Program-made: the position numbers and the translations under genes
Shown: piece after piece, positions 37,050 to 48,500 of the stretch
Layout of the letters: each line of letters starts with the position of its first letter
Numbering within the stretch: position 1 is the first letter of the stretch
NCBI GenBank assembly: GCA_026413225.1
Contig: CM048554.1
Span: 69,804,463-69,868,462, forward strand
Direction of reading: 5' to 3'
Length of the DNA: 64,000 nucleotides
Source: Otis tarda
Lineage: Eukaryota; Chordata; Aves; Otidiformes; Otididae
The notes under the pieces: model-generated
Databases searched by the model: none
What the model was told of the DNA's origin: nothing
Seen by the model: the letters and a program-made list of their open reading frames with translations, nothing else

Positions 37050-40000
37050 ATTCCATGCCCTCACAGGTGAATAAATATCTGGTATTAACTTCCAGTTATT
37101 TGCTAATCATTCTTGTTAATATAAGATCCCTGATTATTTTTACCTTCTTCTTTGGTTTTATAAGTTTTTTTCTGTGCATAAATGAGTTTGTACGTGAAGT
37201 TTAAACCTATCTTTTACTGACTTACATTTTGTTAGGAACAATTATTTTAATGCCATATGTTGTAATTACATTAGTTGGATGTGCTGGCCATAGGAATGAG
37301 TCGACAGAGACCATGTCACATCAACATGTCTAACATATCTGATCAGCACATGGTGCCTCCTATTGAGACACTATTGTTGTTTTTTGAGCAATAATAATAA
37401 AATCCAAATCTACATTGCTGCCCACCAATACCACCGTAGTCTCGTGTAATTACTGCTGCAGACTGTGAAAAAATCCAACAGATTTTAATAGACATTGAAT
37501 CAGGCCTGCATTTATTTTTGATCCCTCTTAAATATCATTCCTTGAATGATTCATTCATTTGCTCCTATGTTTCACTCATAAAACATGTAATGCTATTACC
37601 AGACTCCTTTGAAAGTTCGATGCTAGCAAAATTGTAAAGCCCGTGTATTCTAATCATTGCTATGCTTTGTTGGAAGTGTCTGTACTACCACATATGTGTC
37701 GCACTGTTATATCTTGCATGTTTTTACTGTCAAACAAAAAAAAAATTTAATCACACTTTGGAGATACTCACACATTTATGTGAGAGTTACGTAGTTTACG
37801 TGCAGGGACCATAACATGGAATATAGCACTTTTCTCCAAACATACAGCTTATTTATCCATTAAACCTTCTTACTAGACAATGCAAGAGCCAGTTAGCAAA
37901 ATACAGAATTTTTTTCTCCCTTTAATGGTTGTTAGGTTTCATCTATCACATTCAAGCTAAAATATAGAAATAATAAATTTCACCTTTTATGGCAGAATTT
38001 TGTTTTGTTAGAATAAAGATCTCATTCATTGACATTTGTTATGTTTTAAAAAAAAAAAAAAAGAGCACTGACTTTGATAAGGAACAAATTATAACTACTT
38101 TTAACCAGTTCTGGTCTTGGGATCTTACATATGTTTTTACTGTGGTGGTTTTGTCCCCGTCTAATGACATTAAACATGACCAGAGTGACCTTCTAGTGCT
38201 ATTGATTTGATACATTTACAACATGATTTACACCAAGAAAGTGTTGTTAAAGATATGTACTACTGACTTTGTACTGATACTATTTTTGTCCCAGTGATTG
38301 AAAGACTGATAAAGGCTGGTTTCTTTTGTGCTATTTAGCAATTTTCCTGAGTGGGCTGGTGCCACAAACATTCATAAGAAATGGAGCAATTTTCTGGGTG
38401 CTTTTTGCTCACTGTTGAGCTCTATTTTTGAAGGAAGGCATATTCATTCCTTTAAACTATCCGTATTTTACCTTCTCCAGACCATGAGCCCCATTTTGCT
38501 TGAAAAAAAGAGCCATGAATGAGAACATAGGATCTGGGTTCTTATGGCTGTAATAACAATGCTGTTGCTAGTATTTACCTCTGCTACTCAAACACCTGTA
38601 GTACTTTTTTATTAAATAACTTATTATCTGACAGAGTCCCTGCTGGATATGAGTGGTTATGAATACTTGGATGGTGTTTGCAAAGATAAGCAATTAATTT
38701 CATTATATCCTGACACTTTGACAGTGGCTTTGAGAGCTACTTTCCAACCATTACTTTTTTCTTTTCTTATTCAAGACACAAAATAAGATGCAAAATAAGT
38801 ATCCTCATGGGACAATTTGGTTTTTTGCCTTTACTATCTACACATTGTCTATACAGTGCTAGGAAAATGTCATTTTAAGGGGATGTTTTTAGATATATAG
38901 AATTGATTTAAAGTGGTAGTGATACTTCTTGCTTATGTATAGTGGGCATACAAAAGTTTTCTCCTCTTCTTTTCCCATTCCTCTTTCCAATTAAGCATTG
39001 TACTTTCTGAGAATGGCAGTAGTGTGGCTGTACAGTGTGCTCAATAATAAGAAAGGAACTGAAAAGGATTAATCAAAAAAGATAAATCTAATTTTTGAAG
39101 CAAGCTGTTTTGTTTTGAATAGTCCATATCTAACTGTTGACCATGTTGTGAATTTAAGAAAACAGTATTTGGTCTCCTGCATAGGGTCTCAGCATTCAGC
39201 CTTGCTATTCAGAGAAATGGGATTGAATTAAATGTATTCACACAGTGCCATTAAGCACAAATACTTATATACTTACTTTAGAAAGAGCAAATGCAAAAAT
39301 TTGTGGTATTTAGCAAGGATTCCACACCACTTCCCTTCCCATCTGCCCCTGTGCTTTCTGTGGTCAGTTTATCATACTGTAATTTTAGTGAAATGTTAAG
39401 GAAAAGAGCCCAAATTGTTTGATAGGGAAAGAAGAGAAGCAAGGGGGACAATACCTGCTTCTCTTCCTTGCCCTTCAGTAAGTGAAAAAAACTTCAGCTC
39501 CCCAGTCACTAGAACAAGTTTTCTTTGTTCTTGTGTGGTTCAGTTTTGATTGCTGAACCAGTACACAGTATGTGCATTCCTGAGAAGCAATCAGGAAGCA
39601 ATGAGTGCAATTGTTACTACTTTCCTCTTACTTACAATTGCTTACTAATTAGTTGTTTCTAATGCGATGATTGCCTGAATTTTTGTGCTTTGTTGAATTG
39701 TTTAATTCTATTAGGAAAGCCTCTAAGTTAAGAAATTTGGTGGAAACTAGAAAACACCAGTAATAAAGCTTGTTTCCTCACACATACTCTGCAATTTTTC
39801 CCTAATAACCAAGCTGTTATTGCTAAAAGCTATTGCTTTTTAATGAATATTTTATTTGGTGACTTGCCTTAAAAACAGCTCTCTGAGCCTTGTAGAAATG
39901 GGACTTTAACCGTTGTAACACATAAACAGAAACAGCTTTATATTCTTAGGCTTAGTAAATTTATTCCTCTGTGAATTTTCTACCCTCTTTCTTTATAAGA

Positions 40001-41534
40001 TTAATTTTTTTAAAGAATATAATGAAAAAAATACATGTATTTGTTTGTTTGGATCACCATAATTCCTTACACAAAACAACCATTAATTGCTTGAGTAGGC
40101 ATATAAGTGGTAGTTTGGTGCTTTGAATGGTAGAAAGCTATGCCTTAGTAAACTTCTTTAAAAAGATACTAAATTATATAAACTCAGGAGAAGCTTTCAT
40201 TAAAATTATCACAAGTTCCCTGGACATCCTTGGAGTTTAAATATGTTCCCAACTAGACTGCATATAGCTAAAGAAGGAAATGAAAACTGTTTTTCCCTCT
40301 TTAGCCCCTGACTTACCAGTTCTCAAACTGGACGTGCTACTTAAGTGAAGCTAGAACCTATCATCCTTTGGAAATTGTAGACCAATGCATTGGAAGCCAA
40401 ACTCTTTTATAGTGTCCCGGCACCTCATATTCATCAGTTTTCTTAAAGAACTACTTCAACAGCACAATTCCAAAATAGTCTGTGTAGGATATAAGGATCT
40501 ATAATGGCATAAATATGCAGGATGAAAATTAACAAATCATTACTTACCTAGCACTGAGCTTTTATAGTGTCCCTTCTACTACAGGATTCATTTAATCAAC
40601 TAGTAGATGCTGAATAGTTTGTGTCCTGGTAACTGGGCTTCTTATGAAAATCTTTCCCCATCCAGATTTGTCACAGAAGGGGACTCCTCGTTGAGGACCT
40701 CTTTATTCCCTTTGTATGGAAGGTTCTTCTGGTGACCTACTCAGATTTTAAACTCCTCTCTTTCCCAGCAGTTCCTTAATCATTCTCTCAAAATGATCTC
40801 AAAAGATTTGAGATCTTATTGTCACTTCGTTGGTCTCTGCTTTGTCATGCTTTGGAAATGTAATGGCTGAGTGTGAATCTTTCTACCCAGTCAGTAAATG
40901 AAGACTGTTAACCAATGTAAGCCACCATAAGGCAAAAAACTGTAACCACCTGTTAAGCTATATTCAAACCTGAATGTGACGTTTTCGCATACATTGATTC
41001 TAATATTCTGTACAGATTCACATAAATTGATGATTTATGTCATACACAGGTGGATTAAACTCTTCCCTGCCTTTGCCAGGGACGAGATACAGAGTAATCA
41101 ATGTATTTGAGGTGGTAAAAGAATTGTGGATGACACCATAATAGTATCTGTAGAGGATATGAGAGATGTGCATGATTTGAAAGCTAGAGCTGATTCTGGA
41201 ATGTATTTGGACTTCTTGTGAGCCTGTCTGCTGGTTCTCAGCCGAGTCAATTCTTCTAGTATCTTTTTCTTATCTGAATATGTGGAAATGGAACAGTATC
41301 AAAAATCACCGTTTAACTATTCCAACAAGCTTATGTCTTTGAGATGATTGTATTTGTTCTCTAGTGTCTCATCCTTTACTGGGACTTCTGTCAGCTAGTT
41401 GCCTTTTACCTGTTACCTTTTCCGTTCAATAGGCTTAAAGAGAATGTTTAACAACAAACAGTACGTAATTTGCATTGTAGCTCTTTAAATGTTAAACTAG
41501 ATCCTCGATAAAAATTAATAAGCTTTGAACATTC

Positions 41535-42000
41535 ATGGCAACTAGGAGAGTGTCTGAGGACTGTCAGAAAGCAAATGTTGATCCCGTCTTCAAAAATGGC
41601 AAGAAGAAGGATCCAGGGAACTACAGGCCTGTCAGCCTCACCTCAATCCCTGGGAAGATGATGGAGTAGCCAGTCCTGGAAATCATTACAAGACACATGA
41701 AGAACAAGAAGTTGATCAGGAATAGTCAGTGTGGGTTCACAAAGGAAAGTCATGCTTGAACAACCTGATAACCTTCTATGACAAAATGACTGGCTTGGTA
41801 GACCAGAGGAGAGCAGTGGATATTGTCTACCTTGATATCAGTAAGGCTTTTGGCACTGTCTGCCATAGGATCCTCATAGACATCTATCTATCCTCATTTA
41901 TCTAGTGAGGATCTATCAAGCTGTAGCCCTATATGTAGTACTGAAGTATGGGCTAGATGAGCAGTCAGTAACATGGATTGACGACTGGCTAAACTGACAG
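41535..42000 (+). mobile_element. CR1 LINE fragment, reverse-transcriptase region
   Basis: Seen on the plus strand: broken frames encoding recognisable CR1 ORF2 reverse-transcriptase segments in order, including NYRPVSLTSIPGKMME, a (D)IVYLDISKAF-like block and KYGLDEQSVTWIDDWLN. Stops and frameshifts interrupt it, so it is dead. It ends near 42000 without the CR1 3' UTR, so it is an internal fragment. It is an older or differently truncated copy than those at 31.4 and 62.8 kb. Confidence 0.85.
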
Positions 42001-42827
42001 ATTCTGTATAATTTACCAGGTATCTGTGGAATATACTTAGCATTTCCTCTTGACAAGCCCTAAAAAGCTTCATACAATACTTGAATCCAGGGTGTTTTGT
42101 TTGTTTCCCTGCTTTTTGGAACTCGTCTTGGCTGTTCTCACTCCAAACTGATTTCCATCCAGGCAAAAATAATTTTAAAAGATCAGAACTCAATTAAAAG
42201 ATTTCTCTCTTTTCACAAGGAAAAATCTTCCGTTTCCTTTCACAAAATGAAGAACAAAGAAGCAAACACCCCCTCCTCCAGCCTTTCAGAAATGTTTTCA
42301 TCTGAGGTATCAGATGTCCTTGTACAATAGCATTAGTTATAATTTGTTAAAAAAAAAAAAACATTTCTACACTTTTCCAGCATTGACTTTTTTTTTTTTC
42401 CTTAGGAGTACTCATAAGGGAAATTTAAGTAATTACATAAATTCTCATAAACTACATCCTCAACAAAATTATAAGGCCATCTGTAAGGTTTTTTTTTTGT
42501 CTCAGCTAAGGTGACAAAAGACATCTAGCGTCAAACCACATGTTTTGCTCCTACTGTTCATCCTTTTTTGGTAACATTTACCCTGAAGATGTGAGAATAT
42601 ATGTTGAAAGTGAGAACCCTTCAGTTTAACAGACACATTCTGTATTCACATTGAATGTGGGAATTATGGAGGCAGGAACGGATGCATTTGTAGTCTTATT
42701 TGCATGCTAAAATTCAAATTGTTCTGACTATGGCTTGTATCATAACAATGTTGCAGACTCTGATACAAACATAGTTACAAATACGTTGGTATTTTTTGAA
42801 TGCAGTTTTTTTCTCTATGTTTTGCAG

Positions 42828-42880
42828 CTGTGGTCTGCACAATAAAGCAGCTTAAAAAGAATAAAATGGAAGAGAAATAG
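42828..42880 (+). CDS. TRDN: probable alternative last exon of triadin
   Basis: Seen: a strong T-rich tract and acceptor (CTCTATGTTTTGCAG) followed by a phase-1 frame that reads AVVCTIKQLKKNKMEEK and then TAG at 42878-42880. Ala is completed by the G of exon 28373-28420. No useful donor lies inside. An AATAAA follows at 43023-43028 with GT-rich sequence after it, so a complete terminal exon of about 220 nt is possible. Known of the family: mammalian TRDN makes several isoforms that end in different isoform-specific last exons. Inference: this would give a short basic C-terminus instead of the aromatic one encoded at 44579. Confidence 0.5.
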
Positions 42881-44578
42881 CGAAAAAGCACATAGCAAAA
42901 AGTATAATTCTGAAATCATTTTCTCCTGCATAGACGTATTGGCCAGCCGACTTTGTTTCACTTAACAAGTCAGAATATGGTAAAGACACAGAGTGTCTTT
43001 TTATCAAATTGGCACCCCTGGGAATAAACTTCAGGATTTTGCGTGTTTCAGCTTTTTTTCAAGAAGATCTGATTGAGAAATTTCTGACAGACTTCTTTGG
43101 TAGGAAAATAAAGATTTTAATCATAGTGCTTTTTTTTTTTTTTTTTGCAATATACTGCTTTTAGATAGCTTTACTGACAAAAGTTACCTCACTTCAAGAA
43201 TGGAATAAGTCTATTTGTTGAAACTATAACATATCCTAGAAACTTCCTGGTCTTGCCCAAGTGCCACTGTAAAATGGCCAACAGTAGAGGACGTAGCATA
43301 TTCACACCATGCACCTAGTCCATGGCTTGTCAGGCCTCAGAGGGGAACCTTGGTCTGTCACATTCAGGCTGTGTGCTGTAGTCATGGGAGTTGTTTTGTC
43401 TCTGTTTTCTGAAGAAAACTCAACTTCATTGCACAGAGAAGTATCAGAAATACTGAAAATTCGGGGAAAAAAATGGTTTCCATTCTTAGATTTAGTGGAA
43501 AAGCAGTAAGTCATTTACAGAAGGGCCTGATTCCCAACTCCATTTTCAAGTGTGCTTTTTAGAAAACAAAGACTTAACCTTTGTGTGAGTCAGTCAAGAA
43601 GCCCACAGAGGATAATATTACTGGATTGAATACATTGGCATTTCTGACACACCACTCTGTGTTCCACTATTCACTGTGAGTTGGCAGTGAATAAATAAAC
43701 CCTGCACCTCAGTTTATAACACAAGGAGCCCTGGGGTCCACCTCAGTTTAGAACTGCCACAGGGAAGAGTGAATTTTTTTTTTAATATGTAATGAACAGT
43801 AGAGGAAAGAATAAGGCATTAGAAAATTGCATGAAAACTAATTTGTTTCAGATGCCAACATTCCTCCAATCACTTTCTCAAACACACGACTGACTAATAG
43901 TGATCTTTTAAAATCTTGTCAGCATTCATCTCAGAGTTCAAAGCTCAACTTTTGGAACGAATTATGTCAATTCCACCTATGCTAAAGTATGTGTTCTTGA
44001 ATACTTTTAAAATATAATTGAAAGAAGTGTGATGACACGGGTTAGTGCTCAAAAATCAAAAGGGAGAAAACCTCCCTGACTGTGAAAGACGAGGAAAGAG
44101 GTCTGACATTTATGATTCCTTTATTCAGATTAAAAGATAATTCATTTGAAGCCTAATAAAATATGTCATTATCACTGTTAGATATGAGTCCTTCTGGAAC
44201 ACCTCGATGTATCTGAAAGTGGCTGTGAAATATAAAATCAGAAAATATATATGTGAATTTTGAGGGCTTCCATTCAGCTATCCCAAAATGCAAATATTCT
44301 GGGAGAAGTAGGACTATAACGCTGAAAGGAACAATGGATTAAATGTAAAATTGTCAATAATTTCTAATCATGTGCTACAAAGATGTCTCATTAAGTCTTT
44401 TAGCTAAAAACTTGTTGATATATGGAACCTGGCTTGTGATCACACTAGAGATTTGTGCTGTTATAGCTCACTTAATGGGAACAAGATTATACAAATATTT
44501 TCTGAAAGAACATGGCATAAACGCCTAGCCCCAGTTTGGAAGCCACAAATACTAACCATCTCTTCCTTGTCTTCCTAG

Positions 44579-44721
44579 CTCCTGTCCGCTACTTTCAGTG
44601 TGTCTTCCTAAATGGACCTAATGGATTTGGACTGCAATTTCCCATGAGTACCCCTTCAAACAAGGAAGAAAAGACTCATTCAAAGACTTCCAAGAGAAAG
44701 ACAAGGAAACCAGGGCAGTAG
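44579..44721 (+). CDS. TRDN: triadin terminal coding exon
   Basis: Seen: acceptor CTTGTCTTCCTAG, then a phase-1 frame of 47 codons ending in TAG at 44719-44721. The Ala at the junction is completed by the preceding exon. The peptide begins APVR, has an aromatic and glycine-rich block YFQCVFLNGPNGFGLQF, and ends in a Lys/Arg/Ser/Thr-rich tail ending RKTRKPGQ. The aromatic block differs sharply from the KEKE exons and looks like a conserved C-terminal module of the long triadin isoform. I base that on recollection of the family and have not aligned it. With the KEKE exons before it, this is the best single anchor for the TRDN assignment. Confidence 0.85.
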
Positions 44722-45515
44722 AGAGACTGAGTCTTGTGACTGCTCACATTTTGCACTTTATCTTTTCTGCTGAGGTCCACAGTAGTTACAGTGGTACTTG
44801 TCATTGCAAGAATGTGATCCACTTGGATACATGTACCTGAAAAAAAGTTTCTATGGGGCAGAGGCAAAACAACTGGTAATGAACTCTGTTTGACAAAGCT
44901 AGAAATGTAAAAGTGCCCTGTTTCTCGTGGAAAACCTGCAGTGCTAACAAAGTATTGACCTGATTGTGTGTGTGAGCATGTGTTTTCCTACTTCCTTTGC
45001 TCTCCTTGTTTTTCTTTACCTGCTCAGCATTGAAGTGAGTCTGTTTTCCATTTAATCTTATCTAGGGAGTGAAAGGTGAGATGTAGCTCTCGTATCAGCA
45101 AGATTGCAAGACTACCTGCAACCCTAAATCATTTCTTCTTAACGTTCAATCAACTTGCTGACAGGAAAAAGCCTCACTAAGTTATGAAAATGTGCTCTGT
45201 GACTGGTGCTATTTTTATGTCTCATTGACCAGTGTAGCCTGAAGCTCACACTTACTCGGAGCAGCTCAGTGTACTATCAGTAAGTTGACTCCGCAAGTCA
45301 TGTTAGTGATGAATATTTCTATTTAACTTGAAGCAGTAAAAGCACGGTCTATTTGCCCTGCCTGATGGTGAAATACAAACTCTTCACTCTCTGAAGCCCA
45401 TAGTGAGCAGAGAAAGTGAAACAACACGGTAAATGTGAGGAAAACCAGTGTTTTACCAACACAAAGGTCCCAAGAAACAAGAGAAATAAATTTAGTACTT
45501 CTTCTTTTCTTCTGT
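44722..45515 (+). other. TRDN: TRDN 3' UTR (approximate)
   Basis: The sequence after the stop codon is non-coding. The first good poly-A signal is AATAAA at 45485-45490, followed within about 30 nt by a T/GT-rich stretch (CTTCTTTTCTTCTGTGGG). The cleavage site is therefore placed at about 45510. A second AATAAA lies near 45694 in an A-rich stretch and could extend the transcript by about 200 nt. Confidence 0.45.
45485..45490 (+). promoter_or_regulatory. TRDN: poly-A signal AATAAA
   Basis: An exact hexamer about 765 nt after the stop codon, with a GT/T-rich downstream element. This is the best candidate for the end of the long TRDN transcript. Confidence 0.45.
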
Positions 45516-48500
45516 GGGTAAATCAGATCGACTTGCAGTGAAGACTATGTAAATGGAGAATATACCAGACAACCGTTTGCTGTTAGTGTAAATCAGATGG
45601 AAAGCTACAAAGTGAGATGCCACTCATGAAACTAAAGCAACCCAAAATTCCAATAGGTAAACATGCCAATTTGTTGCAATCTCAGATCAGTTAATAAAAA
45701 CCATGAAACCAATAAAAAAAAACCAAAAAAACAAAAAAAACCAAACCAAACAGGAGCATATGAAATAATCTGACAAGCTAATTTTACTAGAGGAAATGAA
45801 AGGCTTCCTGAGCTGTTAGAAGGACTTCCCCACAGCACACTACTGTTGATAATCTGTAGATGAGAACTGGAAGTAGATATGCCAATCCTCAACCTTCTTT
45901 TGTGCATTTCTGTAGAAATAATAGATTTGTTTCCTTAAGAAATAAATGAGATGGCATTTGATACATATGAAGGCGGATGACCGAAAATTGGCATCTCAGT
46001 TGTCTGTATGTCTGGAATGTAAATAATAATGCATTTTTGCAAGCTGCTATTTGTTTGTATTTCCTTACCATATTTTTGCATTTAATCTGTAGACATGTAC
46101 AGCAGTGATCTTAATTATATAGTTACCTGGTGAAGCAGCATGAGGCTCTTTGTACAAACAGCTACTTGTAGAGTCTGATCTCACCAGTAACTATATATTG
46201 CTTTTTCATTTTTAGCATAGTTATAGATAATAGATAATATCACTCTCTTCCCCCAGCCCCTGTCCCTGCCAACCCATTCTTACATTAATCAAATAATTAA
46301 CTCACACTAGTTTCAGACAGCTGAGTCTTTGATAGGTTAATACAATTAAGAAAGCTTTGCTGTTACACTGCTGGGTCAGGTTTGTACTCTCTGATTACTG
46401 GTAATGGCTTTATGAAAACTAGGTTCTTGGTCTTAGCGTGCTCTCATAAAGCACAGGTCCTGTGCTGCAAAAACTCTCATTGCAACAAGCCATCTAGATA
46501 GCAGTTTCTGGAAAGAGATAAGAACAGGTCCTGCCCTAGGAGTAGCTCTTTAGGAATAGCTTTTCCCACATAGGAGCACATCACAGATAAAAGTCTTCAT
46601 TGTGAGTGCCTCCACTGTCACCTGCGCAGTCTGCTCTGTAGGTAGAGCTGCCAACACATAATAATTCATTGCAAAATGACAAATTTAATTTTCTTTCAGT
46701 GGGCCTTTTTATATTTCCAGTGAATTTTTCTCCTTCCCAATTTGTGATTTTGTATATATTACTATGGATATTATTGCCTTAGGTTTTTACTCTGAAAGCT
46801 GTGTTAAAATGAGGTTATAACTTTCTGAAACTAAGTTAATCTAATTCAAGACTTTATCTAATTCAAATTATCAGGACAACATTTTTATATACTATAAGTC
46901 ATTTTTTTTTCAGCTTTTTTTGGCAAAATAATTTTTTTTCATTATAGTTATCCTTTCTTCCCATTTGAGCTGAGAAATGACAAGAATATATTTCAGATCT
47001 CATTTCCATAGTGTTTCAATTAGAGATCCGAAAGCTTTGGAAATACAAACAATTAATATAACTTAATAACTGATATAAAATCAGTCCTTTATTGTTGTTT
47101 CCTAATCTCAGTCACTGCCTCAAAGAACAGGAGAAACAGGTCCACTCTCAAAGTGGCAAGCAATTTTCTTTTCAAATTCACTCAGAAACTTAAAAAAATT
47201 ACTTTAATTGCATGGTTTTACTCAAATTAGCCTGAAATATTGCAAAATCATATGCTGATTGTTATCTATTTTGGAAAATAAAAAAAGATTAACCTTGTTT
47301 CAGTGGCTGTGCTATGTTTTCCTGTTAATGCAATAGTGGAGGACAAGTGTTTACATATGTATGTTTTCTATCCCTGTTAAGTATACACAAATCTCCCAAG
47401 TATAAAGACACGGCATTTCTTACAATTAGGCTGGAAAAAATGAATCTTTCATCATTGCATTTATTCCTAATAAACTTTTGCAATACTTAGCTAGTCTTTT
47501 TACACACTTTGTGGATTACACTCTGACATACGAAAAGCTAAATGGTTGCTGCAGTCATTCAATGTACGACTTCATCTGTAGCAAAATCCCAAAGTGGTTA
47601 TTTAAAATACAATTGCACAACCAATGCAAACAAATGTGCAATCTCTAATAACTAGTCTGTAGTCCAGACAATTGGAAAAATGAACATCAAGAAACTGAGA
47701 GAGTAAAAATGGTGAGATTCCTGTCACAGCCAGGAGCTCTGGCTTGACTATATCAACAATTGCTGAAACAGGTGAGCTGGTGCACAAGCCAGACTACAGC
47801 CTGAAGACAGCACAGCTGCAATTGCACAGCTCTGCACTGGGGTTCGAGAGTCCTTTGCCCCATGGAGTTTAGTGAGCAGGAGCAGGAGAACAGAGCAGGA
47901 GAGAGGAACCACCATGTACCAATCGTAACTGCTGAAGACTGGAATGAAGGAGCGAAGTTGAGCCTGGGAAAAAGGGGAAGAAAGGTGTTGTCTTAATGTT
48001 TATATTTCTGTTTCCCACTATCTAACTTAGTAATTACATTTCTATGAGTTAATTTTCCCCAAGTCTGCTTTGTCCACAACGGTAATTAGTAATCATCCTG
48101 CCTGTCTTTATCTCTACTCATGAGCTTTCTTGTTCCTATTTTTCAGTTTTCTCCTCCTGAGGGGAAAAATGAGCAAGCAGCTGGGTGGGAGTTCAGCTGT
48201 TAGCCAAGGCTAACCCATCAAAACTGGTTGTTATACAGATCCTATATACCTTCTGGCAATGGCAATAAATTCCTATTTGTCCTACATTTACAGTCTCCAC
48301 TGAAAACACAATATAGAACATATATAACTCATACGTCAATGCAAAGATTTATCCCATTCATCCCCAACTCTAGAACTACACTGCTAGATTTTTTATACAC
48401 AGCAATTTACTTGTTACTATAGTCTAGTTTAGATGCCAAATTCCCTGCAGAAGAACTCTAGACTTTGCTTTAATCCAACACAATATAAGAAGCGCAATAA

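Larger units (their letters stand above)
28421..44578 (+). other. TRDN: long last TRDN intron (16 kb)
   Basis: An AT-rich intron, much longer than the others. It contains a minus-oriented CR1 3' end (31411-31905), a CR1 reverse-transcriptase fragment (41535-42000), a 48-nt pure polypyrimidine tract (37002-37049), poly-A runs (about 35397-35414 and 38048-38062), and an alternative last exon (42828). Three weaker exon candidates (39479, 40305, 43852) are treated under findings. Confidence 0.6.

Noticed and set aside
43920..44010. Open segment AFISEFKAQLLERIMSIPPML after TCTTGTCAG
   Set aside because: It looks protein-like but its donor site leaves phase 2, which would shift the terminal exon. 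As a last exon it lacks a nearby clear poly-A signal.
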